Part shown: in pieces, positions 56,231-64,000 of the stretch
Numbering within the stretch: position 1 is the stretch's first letter
Layout: each line of letters starts with the position of its first letter
Assembly: GCF_019966595.1 (NCBI RefSeq)
Contig: NZ_JAINFJ010000011.1
Span: 62,001 to 126,000, forward strand
Source: Oricola indica
GTDB lineage: Bacteria; Pseudomonadota; Alphaproteobacteria; Rhizobiales; Rhizobiaceae
Direction: 5' to 3'
DNA length: 64,000 nt
Notes under the pieces: model-generated
Database searches by the model: none
The model's input: the letters and a program-made list of their open reading frames with translations, nothing else
What the model was told of the DNA's origin: nothing
Position numbers and translations under genes: made by a program

Positions 56231-56259
56231 AGCATAACAGCCAATTTCACGCGATTCAA
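56231..56259 (-). promoter_or_regulatory. predicted promoter of the XRE regulator with overlapping GANTC site
   Basis: On the minus strand TTGAAT (56259-56254) and TATGCT (56236-56231) are 17 bases apart. The GANTC at 56253-56257 covers the last bases of the -35. The promoter lies right after the lnt stop and gives a leader of about 80 bases. Confidence 0.55.
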
Positions 56260-56278
56260 AGCGCGTTAATCAACATGA

Positions 56279-57880
56279 TTAATGCCTGAAGGTGTGCCGG
56301 AGTTCCACATACCGGCCGATGAAGGCGGCCAATGCCAGCGCCGCGATCAGGCCCCAGAACGTGAAAAGGCCCTGCCGCGCATACCAGGTCGGGGCCAGTG
56401 CCTGCGGCAGCCGCGCCTCGACGGCGCCTTGCGGGCCATAGCCCAGTGCGGCGGACTGCCGCCCAAGGGCATCGTAGATCGCCGAGACGCCGTTATTAGC
56501 CGCGCGAAGCATGGGCAGACCGTTCTCGACGGCGCGAATGCGCGCCTGATGGGCGTGCTGATAGGGTCCCGGCGTGTCGCCGTACCACGCGTCATTGGTC
56601 ACGTTGACCATCACTGTCGCCGGTTCGCCTTCGGCTTCCGCTTCATAGGGGAAGATGGCTTCGTAGCAGACCGAGGGCAGGACAACGACGCCGCCGGGTA
56701 GCGACAGCGCACGCCGCCGCTCCGCCGGCGAATAGCCGCGATCGGCTGCGGCGGCGATCGCCTTCAGGCCAATGCGTTCGAGCAACGGCCGCAGCGGCAG
56801 GTATTCGCCGAAGGGCACGAGGTGCTTCTTGTCGGCGGCGTCGAAGATCACGCCGTCGCTGTCGAGCGCGAGAATGGAATTGTAGTAGGTCGGCATGCCG
56901 TCGGCCCGGTCGACCTCGCCGAGGCGGGCGGCTCCGGCGAGCAGGACCTGACCCGGCGCGAGCGCCGCCGCGATCGCCGCAACGGCCTGCGGCGCTTCCG
57001 TCAGGAGGAAGGGAACGGAGGTTTCCGGCCAGATCACGATATCGGGCGCGTCGCCCGACGGTCCCGGCTTTTCGGTCAGCGCGATCAGCATGTCGAAGAT
57101 CTCGTTGCGCTTGGCCCTGTCCCACTTCTCCGACTGGTCGATCGCCGGCTGGACGATGCGCACCAGCGGCGCGCCGGCTTCCGGTTCCTTTGCATCGGCC
57201 AGCCACCAGTATCCGTAGCCGGCGTCGGCGGCGACCAGGACAACCAGCATTGCGGCGGCCAGGGCCGCGCGGCGCGCGCCCTGCGCCATCGCCGCCGGCA
57301 GAGAAAAGGCGAAAACGGCAAGCGCGTTCATGCCGAAGACGCCGAAGACGGCGGCCGGCTGCATCAGGATCGGCACGGGCATGGCGGCATAGCCGACGGC
57401 ATTCCACGGAAAGCCGGTCAGGACGAAGCTGCGCAGCCACTCGGTGACACCGAAACCGAAGGCAAGCGCGGCGATCCGGCCGAGACCGTCCGACCACAGA
57501 ATGCGGGCGAGGACGGCGGCCAGACCATAGAATACGGCGAGAAGCGCGGGGATCAGGGTTACCGCGAAAGGCCAGAGCCAGATGAACTCCTCGGCATCGA
57601 CAAAGAGCGCATTGCCGACCCACCAGAGCCCGGCGACGAAATAGCCGAAGCCGAACAGCCAACCGGTCGCGAATGCGGGCCACGCCATGGCGATCCAGGA
57701 CCGCGAGGGCCGCGCGATGGCGCCGTCGATCATCCAGACGAGGATAGGGAATGACAGGAAACAGACGACGAAGGCGTGCAACGGCGCCTGGCCGAGAACA
57801 GCCGCCGCGCCGGCACCGAACGCAAGCAGCGCGCGTTTCCAGCCGGTCATCAGCACTATGCGGTTGGCCAGACGCTCCAT
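56279..57880 (-). CDS. lnt: apolipoprotein N-acyltransferase
   Basis: A 533-residue inner-membrane enzyme with about seven hydrophobic segments in the first half and at the C-terminal end. The periplasmic nitrilase-like domain has IVIWPETSVPFLL (catalytic Glu), KHLVPFGEYLPLRPLL (Lys) and LPSVCYEAIFPYE (Cys). It adds the third acyl chain to lipoproteins such as the NodB-type protein nearby. It follows corC after 65 bases. Confidence 0.94.
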   Translation of the reverse strand: MERLANRIVLMTGWKRALLAFGAGAAAVLGQAPLHAFVVCFLSFPILVWMIDGAIARPSRSWIAMAWPAFATGWLFGFGYFVAGLWWVGNALFVDAEEFIWLWPFAVTLIPALLAVFYGLAAVLARILWSDGLGRIAALAFGFGVTEWLRSFVLTGFPWNAVGYAAMPVPILMQPAAVFGVFGMNALAVFAFSLPAAMAQGARRAALAAAMLVVLVAADAGYGYWWLADAKEPEAGAPLVRIVQPAIDQSEKWDRAKRNEIFDMLIALTEKPGPSGDAPDIVIWPETSVPFLLTEAPQAVAAIAAALAPGQVLLAGAARLGEVDRADGMPTYYNSILALDSDGVIFDAADKKHLVPFGEYLPLRPLLERIGLKAIAAAADRGYSPAERRRALSLPGGVVVLPSVCYEAIFPYEAEAEGEPATVMVNVTNDAWYGDTPGPYQHAHQARIRAVENGLPMLRAANNGVSAIYDALGRQSAALGYGPQGAVEARLPQALAPTWYARQGLFTFWGLIAALALAAFIGRYVELRHTFRH

Positions 57881-57945
57881 CAGCGGGTCCGAAGGCGAAT
57901 CATCTCAGTTTGGAGACTTATCAGCCAAGCATCGCCGAAGCGATG

Positions 57946-59106
57946 TCACCCCGCATTTTCCGCCGACTTTAGCGCCGTTTCGGCAGTGGCGACGGGTTCG
58001 GCCTCGGGCACGGCGTCCTGCTGGGGCACCGGAAGCTCCCGTCCCTGCGGATCGCGGCGCGTCGCGCGGCGCTTGGCGCGCAGGATGCGCACGCGCTTGA
58101 TGCGGCGCGGATCGGCTTCGAGGACCTGGAACTCGTAACCGGCGAAGGACGCGATGACCTCGCCGCGCACCGGAATGCGCCCGAGAAGGGAGAAGATCAG
58201 GCCGCCGATCGTATCGACATCGTCGTCCTCGGTTCGCGCGGCTTCGAGAAAGTCCTTGCCCAGCGCATCGGATAGATCTTCCAGATAGACACGCGCATCG
58301 GCGACGATGGTGCCGTTGGCGTCCTCGGTGAACAGAACTTCCTCGTCGTCGTGCTCGTCCTCGATATCGCCGACGACCATCTCGACGATGTCCTCCAGCG
58401 AGACGAGACCGTCGGTGCCGCCATATTCGTCGATGACAAGCGCCATCTGGATACGCTGCGTCTGCATGCGCGCCATCAGGTCGGCGGCAAGCATGGACGG
58501 CGGCACGAAGAGCACCTCGCGCGGCAGCTTCAGTTCCTCGATCGTCTTGTCGAGTTCGACCCTGCCGAGATCGAGTTGCGATATCGAATTGTGGCCGACC
58601 GTCGCGGTTCCGTTCTTGCGCCGGCCGCGCGGCTTTTCGCCGGCGACGCGGGTGATCGACGCGACGACGTCGCGGATGTGGACCATGCCGCGCGGATCGT
58701 CGAGCGTCTCGTCATAGACCGGCATGCGGCTGTGGCCGGATTCCTCGAACAGCTTCAGCAATTCGCCGAGCGTGGTCTTCTGGTCGACCGCGTCGATCTC
58801 GGCGCGCGGGATCATCACGTCCTCGACGCGCACCTCGCGCAGGCGGAGGATGTTGTGCAGCATCGCGCGCTCGCCCGGCGTGATCGTCTGATCCCAGACA
58901 CCGTTGCCTTCCAGCGCGTCCTGCAGGTTTTCGCGAATCGTCGCGGCCGAATGCGGCCTGAAAAGGAATAACAGGCGTTGAAGGAAACCCGGCTGGCCGC
59001 GTGACTTGCCGGACCCCGTGTCGGGACTTCGGGGGTCGCCGTCGCCCGGATCTTCCGGTCTGGCGGCGTCGCTCTCGTTACTGGTCATCGGCATCGAATA
59101 GTTCAT
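57946..59106 (-). CDS. CorC/HlyC-family protein with CBS domains
   Basis: 386 residues. After a disordered acidic N-terminus come TPGERAMLHNILRLREVRVE and DVMIPRAEIDAVDQ, then a pair of CBS domains (about 95-275; MALVIDEYGGTDGLVSLEDI at the second) and a CorC_HlyC C-terminal domain. No membrane helices are present, unlike the longer CNNM/DUF21 forms. The family is linked to magnesium/cobalt resistance and lipoprotein processing in the ybeY-lnt cluster. A TTG three codons before the chosen ATG overlaps the ybeY stop and is an alternative start. Confidence 0.9.
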   Translation of the reverse strand: MNYSMPMTSNESDAARPEDPGDGDPRSPDTGSGKSRGQPGFLQRLLFLFRPHSAATIRENLQDALEGNGVWDQTITPGERAMLHNILRLREVRVEDVMIPRAEIDAVDQKTTLGELLKLFEESGHSRMPVYDETLDDPRGMVHIRDVVASITRVAGEKPRGRRKNGTATVGHNSISQLDLGRVELDKTIEELKLPREVLFVPPSMLAADLMARMQTQRIQMALVIDEYGGTDGLVSLEDIVEMVVGDIEDEHDDEEVLFTEDANGTIVADARVYLEDLSDALGKDFLEAARTEDDDVDTIGGLIFSLLGRIPVRGEVIASFAGYEFQVLEADPRRIKRVRILRAKRRATRRDPQGRELPVPQQDAVPEAEPVATAETALKSAENAG

Positions 59107-59111
59107 TTGTC

Positions 59112-59582
59112 TCAAGAATAGGGATCGGCAATGCCCATGTCAGCAAGAATCGCGCGCTCCGCGGCTTCCATCTCTTCGGCATCCGTGTCGTTTTCGTGGT
59201 CATAGCCTAAAACATGCAAAAAACCATGAACAACAAGATGACGCAGATGGTCATCGAAAGGCTTGCCTTCAAGCTCCGCTTCCGACTTCACGGTTTCGAA
59301 GGCGATGACGATATCGCCGAGCATCGGACCGGGCGGATCGCCCGGTGACAGCGGGAATGCCGGGAAGGAGAGCACGTTGGTCGGCTTGTCCTTGCCGCGC
59401 CATTGCGCATTGAGCGCGCGCATGGCCTCGTTGTCGGTGAAGACGATGGACAATTCGCTCCCGGCGTCGCCGAGGCCGAGACGGGAAACAGCGGCGTCTA
59501 CCGCCCGGCGCGATAGCGCGGCCAGTTCGTCCTCGCCGGCCCAGTCGCCGGCTTCCACCCCGACATCGATGCTTATGGTCAA
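59112..59582 (-). CDS. ybeY: endoribonuclease YbeY
   Basis: 156 residues. The zinc site [20 protein letters not shown] with three His is complete, and [20 protein letters not shown] is the conserved mid-region. It processes 16S rRNA 3' ends and takes part in 70S quality control. The start is a TTG (reading [11 protein letters not shown]); no ATG is found before the conserved part. It lies 5 bases after phoH. Confidence 0.94.
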   Translation of the reverse strand: MTISIDVGVEAGDWAGEDELAALSRRAVDAAVSRLGLGDAGSELSIVFTDNEAMRALNAQWRGKDKPTNVLSFPAFPLSPGDPPGPMLGDIVIAFETVKSEAELEGKPFDDHLRHLVVHGFLHVLGYDHENDTDAEEMEAAERAILADMGIADPYS

Positions 59583-59587
59583 ATGCG

Positions 59588-60601
59588 TCAGTCCGGATTG
59601 CGATCGTATGCGGCGACGATGCGGCCGACCAGCGGATGGCGCACCACGTCCTTCTCGTTGAAGCGCACGGTGACGATACCCGGCACGTCGTGCAGGATCT
59701 GCAGCGCCTCGACAAGGCCCGACTTCGCGCCGAGCGGAAGGTCGACCTGCGAGGGATCGCCCGTCACCATCATCACCGAGTTCTCGCCGAGACGGGTCAG
59801 GAACATCTTCATCTGCATGGATGTCGTGTTCTGGGCCTCGTCGAGGATAACGGCCGCGTTGGTCAGCGTGCGACCGCGCATGAAGGCGAGCGGCGCGATC
59901 TCGATAACGCCGGCGGCGAGCGCGCGCTCCACCTTGTCGGCGGGGATCATGTCGTACAGCGCGTCGTAGAGCGGGCGCAGATAGGGATCGACCTTTTCCT
60001 TCATGTCGCCGGGCAGGAAGCCGAGCCGCTCGCCCGCCTCGACGGCGGGACGCGACAGGATGATCCGCTCGACGACGCCGCGTTCCAGCAGCATGGCTGC
60101 ATGCGCCACGGCGAGGAAGGTCTTGCCCGTGCCCGCCGGGCCGACGCCGAAGACGAGTTCGGCACGGTCGAGCGCGCGGATATAGGCATCCTGGTTCGGC
60201 GTGCGGGCGAAGACCGTCTTCTTTCGTGTCGAAATCTGCGCCACGGCAAGCTTCGCCGGCTGGCTGATCGTCGGCAGCGAGAGCTGATCGTCGGCGGCCA
60301 CGGCCATGCGCAACGCGCCGTCGACATCGGAGGTGTCGGGCTCGTCGCCGCCCGCCGCCAGCCGGTCGTAGAGATAGTCGAGCGCGCGGCGCGCCTGCTC
60401 GGTCGCGGTCGGTTCGCCGCGGATCGTGACCTGGTTGCCCTTGGAGCGAACATCGACACCGAGGCGCTGCTCGATCAGCGCGAGGTTCTCGTCGAACTGC
60501 CCGTAGAGCGCGCGGGCATGGTCATTGTTGTCGAAGCTCAGAACGATATGCGCCAGATCGGAGGCGCCGGTTGCGGGATTCACCTTGGCTTCTGCGTTCA
60601 A
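59588..60601 (-). CDS. PhoH-like ATPase
   Basis: 337 residues. A KH-like N-terminal part ([20 protein letters not shown]) is followed by the PhoH domain with Walker [41 protein letters not shown] and Walker [21 protein letters not shown]. Proteins of this group (YbeZ) act with YbeY in RNA metabolism. The start is a TTG overlapping the miaB stop (TTGA); no ATG is in reach. Operon order miaB-phoH-ybeY-corC-lnt is conserved in proteobacteria. Confidence 0.94.
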   Translation of the reverse strand: MNAEAKVNPATGASDLAHIVLSFDNNDHARALYGQFDENLALIEQRLGVDVRSKGNQVTIRGEPTATEQARRALDYLYDRLAAGGDEPDTSDVDGALRMAVAADDQLSLPTISQPAKLAVAQISTRKKTVFARTPNQDAYIRALDRAELVFGVGPAGTGKTFLAVAHAAMLLERGVVERIILSRPAVEAGERLGFLPGDMKEKVDPYLRPLYDALYDMIPADKVERALAAGVIEIAPLAFMRGRTLTNAAVILDEAQNTTSMQMKMFLTRLGENSVMMVTGDPSQVDLPLGAKSGLVEALQILHDVPGIVTVRFNEKDVVRHPLVGRIVAAYDRNPD

Positions 60602-62007
60602 GCCGTCTGTTCCACTTCCCTGTTGTCCGCGATCAGGCTGTTCGCGGAGACCTTGCTGATTCGCACATCAACAATGTCGCCGATTTTTCCGACATTTTCA
60701 TCACAAACAACAGGCTGAAGCCAGGGAGACCGTCCGACGAGCTGTCCTGGCTCGCGACCGGGCTTTTCCAGGAGCACGGGAAGGGTCCTGCCGCATAGCC
60801 CGTTCATGAAGGCGGCCTGCTGTTGGTCGAGCAGCGCCTGAAGCGACAGAAGCCGCGCCGACTTGACGTCCTCGGCAACCTGATCGCCCATATCGGCGCC
60901 CGGCGTGCCGGGACGCGGCGAGTATTTGAACGAGAAGGTCTGGGCATAGCCGACGTCGCGGATAAGGCGCATCGTGTCCTCGAAATCGGCATCCGTCTCG
61001 CCGGGAAAGCCGACGATGAAATCGCCAGACAGGGCGATGTCGGGCCGTGCCGCGCGAATGCGATCGACAAGACGGCGATAGTCGTCGGCCGTGTGCTTGC
61101 GGTTCATCGCCTTGAGGATGCGGTCGGAGCCGGACTGCACCGGGAGATGCAAATAGGGCATCAGCGCCCCCAGATCGCGATGGGCCTCGATCAGGTCGTC
61201 ATCCATGTCGCGCGGGTGGCTGGTCGTGTAGCGAAGGCGGTCGAGCCCGTCGATTTCGGCCAGTTCGCGCAGGAGCCGTCCAAGACCCCATTCGCCGCCG
61301 TCCGGTCCCTCGCCGTGCCAGGCGTTGACGTTCTGGCCGAGAAGCGTGACTTCGCGCACGCCCGCTTCGGCCAGGCGACGCGCTTCGGCAACGATCTGCG
61401 AGACGGGACGCGAGACCTCGGCGCCGCGCGTATAGGGCACGACACAGAAGGTGCAGAACTTGTCGCAGCCCTCCTGCACGGTGAGGAAGGCGGTGACGCC
61501 GCGCGCACGCACCTGCTTTTCGTCGCGCTCGGGCAGTTTCTCGAACTTGTCCTCGATGGCGTAGTCCGTCTCGACGACCTTGTCGCCGCCACGGGCGCGC
61601 GAAACCACCTGCGGCAGGCGGTGGTAGGTCTGCGGGCCGATGACGAAATCGACCACGGGCGCGCGGCGAATGATTTCCTCGCCTTCCGCCTGGGCGACGC
61701 AGCCGGCGACGCCGATCAGCATCTCGCGGCCATCGGCGCGGCGCATGTCGCGCAGTTTCCGGAGGCGGCCGAGCTCCGAATAGACCTTCTCGGCGGCTTT
61801 TTCGCGGATGTGGCAGGTGTTGAGCAGCACCATGTCCGCATCGTCCGGAGAGGCGGTTTCGACATAACCGTCCGCGCCCAGCGCATCGGCCATGCGCTGG
61901 CTGTCATAGACATTCATCTGGCAGCCATAGGTCTTGACGAAAACCTTGCGCGCATTCGCCGAAGCCGGCACGGCCTCGCGATCCTCTATCTTGACGAATT
62001 CGTTCAT
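60598..62007 (-). CDS. miaB: tRNA-2-methylthio-N6-dimethylallyladenosine synthase
   Basis: 469 residues. The N-terminal UPF0004 domain has [19 protein letters not shown], with further Cys residues in NTCHIREKA and [15 protein letters not shown] for the auxiliary cluster. The radical-SAM core carries [15 protein letters not shown], and a C-terminal TRAM domain ends near [14 protein letters not shown]-like sequence. It methylthiolates A37 of tRNAs reading UNN codons. It is 9 bases after plsC and overlaps phoH. Confidence 0.96.
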   Translation of the reverse strand: MNEFVKIEDREAVPASANARKVFVKTYGCQMNVYDSQRMADALGADGYVETASPDDADMVLLNTCHIREKAAEKVYSELGRLRKLRDMRRADGREMLIGVAGCVAQAEGEEIIRRAPVVDFVIGPQTYHRLPQVVSRARGGDKVVETDYAIEDKFEKLPERDEKQVRARGVTAFLTVQEGCDKFCTFCVVPYTRGAEVSRPVSQIVAEARRLAEAGVREVTLLGQNVNAWHGEGPDGGEWGLGRLLRELAEIDGLDRLRYTTSHPRDMDDDLIEAHRDLGALMPYLHLPVQSGSDRILKAMNRKHTADDYRRLVDRIRAARPDIALSGDFIVGFPGETDADFEDTMRLIRDVGYAQTFSFKYSPRPGTPGADMGDQVAEDVKSARLLSLQALLDQQQAAFMNGLCGRTLPVLLEKPGREPGQLVGRSPWLQPVVCDENVGKIGDIVDVRISKVSANSLIADNREVEQTA

Positions 62008-62016
62008 GGGCGCTCC

Positions 62017-62844
62017 TTAGCGCTTTTCGTCGCCCGTGAGAAGCGGTTCGCGACCGCGAAGAACGCCTGACGCCATCTCGCGGACGGCGTTTTCACAGGC
62101 TGCGGCGAGCGCCTTTCGATTGGCCATGTCGCCAACCGCAATCGGCTCGCCGAAACAGACGACCACATCGATGGCACCTGCCTCGAGCACGCCGGCCACG
62201 TGGGGCCCCAGTTCGACATCGCCCGGCCATGCGGCGACGGGGCGATCGAAACGGCCCATCGGCACGCCGTGCAGATGGGTGTAGACGATGGCGACCGGCT
62301 GCACGCGGACGGACTCATGGGCGACTTCGCTGCCCGGGCCGACGCCCACCGCACCGAAAAGCGCAGATTTGAAGGGCAGCAGGAAATTGCCGTCCGAGGT
62401 CGTTCCTTCCGCAAACAACACGATGGCGTCGCCGCGGGCCAGCCGCTCGCGGATCTGACCGGCCTGTTCACCCACCTTGCCGCGCCGCTCGCGTTCGATG
62501 AACAGCGTCTCCTGCAGCTTCGCCAGGATCGACACGCCCGGCCAGCCGCCGACCTCGTGCTTGGCAACGTAGGAGACCGGCGCGGCCGCGCCCAGCGCGA
62601 CGATATCGAGCCAGGAAACGTGATTGGACGCGATCAGGACGCCTGCGTTTTCATGGATGGCTGGCCTGCCGATCACATTGACCCGCAATCCGAGCATCCG
62701 CGTGGCGACACGGTGCCAGACATGCGGCAGCCGGCGGCGAAGCGGATGGCCGGCACGAATGGCGGCAATCTGGATCGGAAGGAGGACAGCCGTCATCGGC
62801 ACAAGGATACCGATGACGAGGGCCAGACGAATGCGCCGGATCAC
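62017..62844 (-). CDS. plsC: 1-acyl-sn-glycerol-3-phosphate acyltransferase family protein
   Basis: 275 residues. An N-terminal membrane segment (ALVIGILVPMTAVLLPIQIA) precedes the acyltransferase domain with NHVSWLDIVAL (HxxxxD), LFIERERRGKV, LFAEGTTSDGNFLLPFKSAL and VQPVAIVYTH. It makes phosphatidic acid or, in rhizobia, may acylate ornithine lipid precursors (OlsA); sequence alone does not decide. The GTG start overlaps the fur stop (GTGA). Confidence 0.87.
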   Translation of the reverse strand: MIRRIRLALVIGILVPMTAVLLPIQIAAIRAGHPLRRRLPHVWHRVATRMLGLRVNVIGRPAIHENAGVLIASNHVSWLDIVALGAAAPVSYVAKHEVGGWPGVSILAKLQETLFIERERRGKVGEQAGQIRERLARGDAIVLFAEGTTSDGNFLLPFKSALFGAVGVGPGSEVAHESVRVQPVAIVYTHLHGVPMGRFDRPVAAWPGDVELGPHVAGVLEAGAIDVVVCFGEPIAVGDMANRKALAAACENAVREMASGVLRGREPLLTGDEKR

Positions 62845-63281
62845 CCCCCGTCCTTCTCCTTTTCGTCGAGCGGCACGGCATAGAGTTCCAGCCGGTGATC
62901 GACGATGCGATATCCCAGTTCGCGGGCGATCTCCTCCTGTAACGCCTCGATGCGGGCATTGCGGAACTCGATCACATCGCCCGACTTCACGTCGATCAGG
63001 TGATCGTGGTGTTCGTCGGGGATCGGCTCGTAGCGCGCCCGGCCATCGCGGAACTCGTGCTTTTCGATGATGCCGAGATCCTCGAACAGCTTGACGGTTC
63101 GATAGACGGTGGAGATCGAGATATTGCCGTCAATGGCGACCGCGCGGCGATAGAGTTCCTCGACGTCGGGGTGGTCATAGGCGTCCTGCAGGACGCCGGC
63201 GATGACGCGGCGCTGGCCGGTCATGCGCATGCCGCGCTCGACACACAGTTCCTCCAGCGTCTTCCCGTCTTCCTCGGCCAT
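62841..63281 (-). CDS. fur: Fur-family metalloregulator (Fur/Mur)
   Basis: 146 residues. ERGMRMTGQRRVIAGVLQDA starts the winged helix, ISISTVYRTVKLFEDLGIIE is the recognition part, and IPDEHHDHLIDVKSGDVIEF holds the metal-binding His cluster. In Hyphomicrobiales the orthologue at this locus often senses manganese (Mur) while Irr, also in this window, handles iron. The start MAEEDGKTLEEL is supported by length. It is between rimI and plsC. Confidence 0.92.
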   Translation of the reverse strand: MAEEDGKTLEELCVERGMRMTGQRRVIAGVLQDAYDHPDVEELYRRAVAIDGNISISTVYRTVKLFEDLGIIEKHEFRDGRARYEPIPDEHHDHLIDVKSGDVIEFRNARIEALQEEIARELGYRIVDHRLELYAVPLDEKEKDGG

Positions 63282-63312
63282 GGGACCCACCCGGTTTCGC
63301 GATGCGCGGTAG

Positions 63313-63810
63313 CTAACGAAGATCGCGGCGCATGACAAGCGCGGCGGTCCGGCGCCCGGCCTTGTCGCGGTAGTAGTCCGGACGACCGCCGACCTGGAAA
63401 AATCCGAGCTTGCGGTAGAGGGCGATGGCCGGCGCATTGGTCTCGTCGACCTCGAGAAACACCGACTCGATGCGCTCGCCATGCGCCTTGCGCAGCACCG
63501 CATCCATCAGCTTGCGACCGAGGCCGTGGCCCTGCCAGTCGGGCGCGACCGTTATGGTGAGGATTTCGGCTTCGCCAGCCGCGCCGCGCGCCAGCACGAA
63601 ACCGAGAACCTTCGATTTGCCCCAGGTCAGTTCGCGCGCGACGAATCCGAAGACGGTCGGCTGGCCGAGCATGTCATGGAATTCGCCATCGGTCCAAGGC
63701 CGCGAGAAGGAGACCGCATGCAGGTCGGCCATGTGGCGGGTATGCGATATGTCGAGGGGATCGACGACGACGTCGATCGGCCAGAGGCGGCCGAGGAACG
63801 GCCATCTCAT
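63313..63810 (-). CDS. rimI: ribosomal-protein-alanine N-acetyltransferase
   Basis: A 165-residue GNAT enzyme. PLDISHTRHMADLHAVSFSR, the acetyl-CoA loop TVAPDWQGHGLGRKLMDAVL and LEVDETNAPAIALYRKLGFF with GGRPDYYRD, the Tyr pair common in RimI, are all present. It acetylates ribosomal protein S18 in E. coli. Its ATG overlaps the tsaB stop, the usual tsaB-rimI pair. Confidence 0.92.
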   Translation of the reverse strand: MRWPFLGRLWPIDVVVDPLDISHTRHMADLHAVSFSRPWTDGEFHDMLGQPTVFGFVARELTWGKSKVLGFVLARGAAGEAEILTITVAPDWQGHGLGRKLMDAVLRKAHGERIESVFLEVDETNAPAIALYRKLGFFQVGGRPDYYRDKAGRRTAALVMRRDLR

Positions 63811-64000
63811 GACGCCGCGCTCCCGTCTGTCGCCTCGGCGCGCGGCAGGGCAAAGCCGGCCTGTGTCTTGGCGTCGGCACCGCGCAGATAGAGCGGAACG
63901 GGCCTGCGATTCGACGCGACCGCCAGCCGGGCGACGGTTTCGACCGATCCGGTGGCGCGGTCCGCAAGGAGCAACGTCCGGTCCCCCGCGAGCGCGACGG
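63807..64000 (-). CDS. tsaB: tRNA threonylcarbamoyladenosine biosynthesis protein TsaB, 3' end only
   Basis: The last 64 codons or so of a gene entering from the right edge. The C-terminus contains PVPLYLRGADAKTQAGFALP, close to the PLYLR-x-x-DAK end of TsaB, and ends before the rimI start with a four-base overlap. TsaB works with TsaD and TsaE to make t6A37 in tRNAs. Call based on this tail and on the tsaB-rimI order. Confidence 0.85.
   Translation of the reverse strand, partial: VALAGDRTLLLADRATGSVETVARLAVASNRRPVPLYLRGADAKTQAGFALPRAEATDGSAAS

Overview
This 64 kb window looks like ordinary chromosome of an alphaproteobacterium, most likely of the Hyphomicrobiales (Rhizobiales). The DNA is GC-rich. 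The gene sets are typical of that group: mutM / enoyl-CoA hydratase / rpsT / dnaA with dnaN-recF, irr next to fabA-fabB-fabI, the rimP-nusA-ylxR-infB and rbfA-truB-rpsO-pnp clusters, and a tsaB-rimI-fur-plsC-miaB-phoH-ybeY-corC-lnt-HTH-metK-trmB train. GANTC (CcrM-type) sites cluster upstream of dnaA. The genus cannot be told from the sequence alone. I see no insertion sequence, prophage, CRISPR array, tRNA or rRNA.

Layout. 0-6 kb: an oligopeptide-type ABC importer (binding protein, permease, a fused permease-ATPase and the start of a second ATPase), divergent from a Zn-dependent M20-family amidohydrolase. 6-10.8 kb: the three-gene cluster for the osmoprotectant N-acetylglutaminylglutamine amide (asnO, ngg, M42 peptidase). 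11-16 kb: an SDR enzyme, a small four-helix membrane protein, a glutathione S-transferase, a LysR regulator, a luciferase-fold protein and a cysteine synthase. A T-N11-A dyad and a run of matching half-sites suggest that the LysR protein controls both its own unit and the GST. 16-20.6 kb: a fused sugar nucleotidyltransferase/epimerase, then orphan Tad genes (Flp pilin, the CpaC N-domain alone, two TadE/G-like proteins).

20.7-31.6 kb: deoB-mutM, an enoyl-CoA hydratase, rpsT, the complex dnaA upstream region, dnaA, dnaN, recF, moeB and an ABC exporter. 31.7-40 kb: a second GST, a D-2-hydroxyacid dehydrogenase, an SH3-domain secreted protein, irr, fabA-fabB-fabI (unsaturated fatty acid synthesis), an EAL protein with a degenerate GGDEF domain, and an RsmC-like methyltransferase. 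40-52.7 kb (all minus strand): rimP-nusA-ylxR-infB, then a YcxB-like gene, rbfA-HNH-truB, an aldehyde dehydrogenase and rpsO-pnp. This is the translation/RNA-processing core. 52.8-64 kb: a NodB-type lipoprotein on the plus strand, then the minus-strand train from tsaB to trmB.

Most of the window is housekeeping, and nothing in it is clearly a new multi-gene system. The parts most worth a second look are regulatory. They are the LysR-box/GST leader arrangement, an attenuator-like terminator before rimP, the methylation-site cluster and nested inverted repeat upstream of dnaA with a long leader and TTG start, a GANTC site on the -35 of the XRE regulator, and repeated use of TTG starts in core genes.
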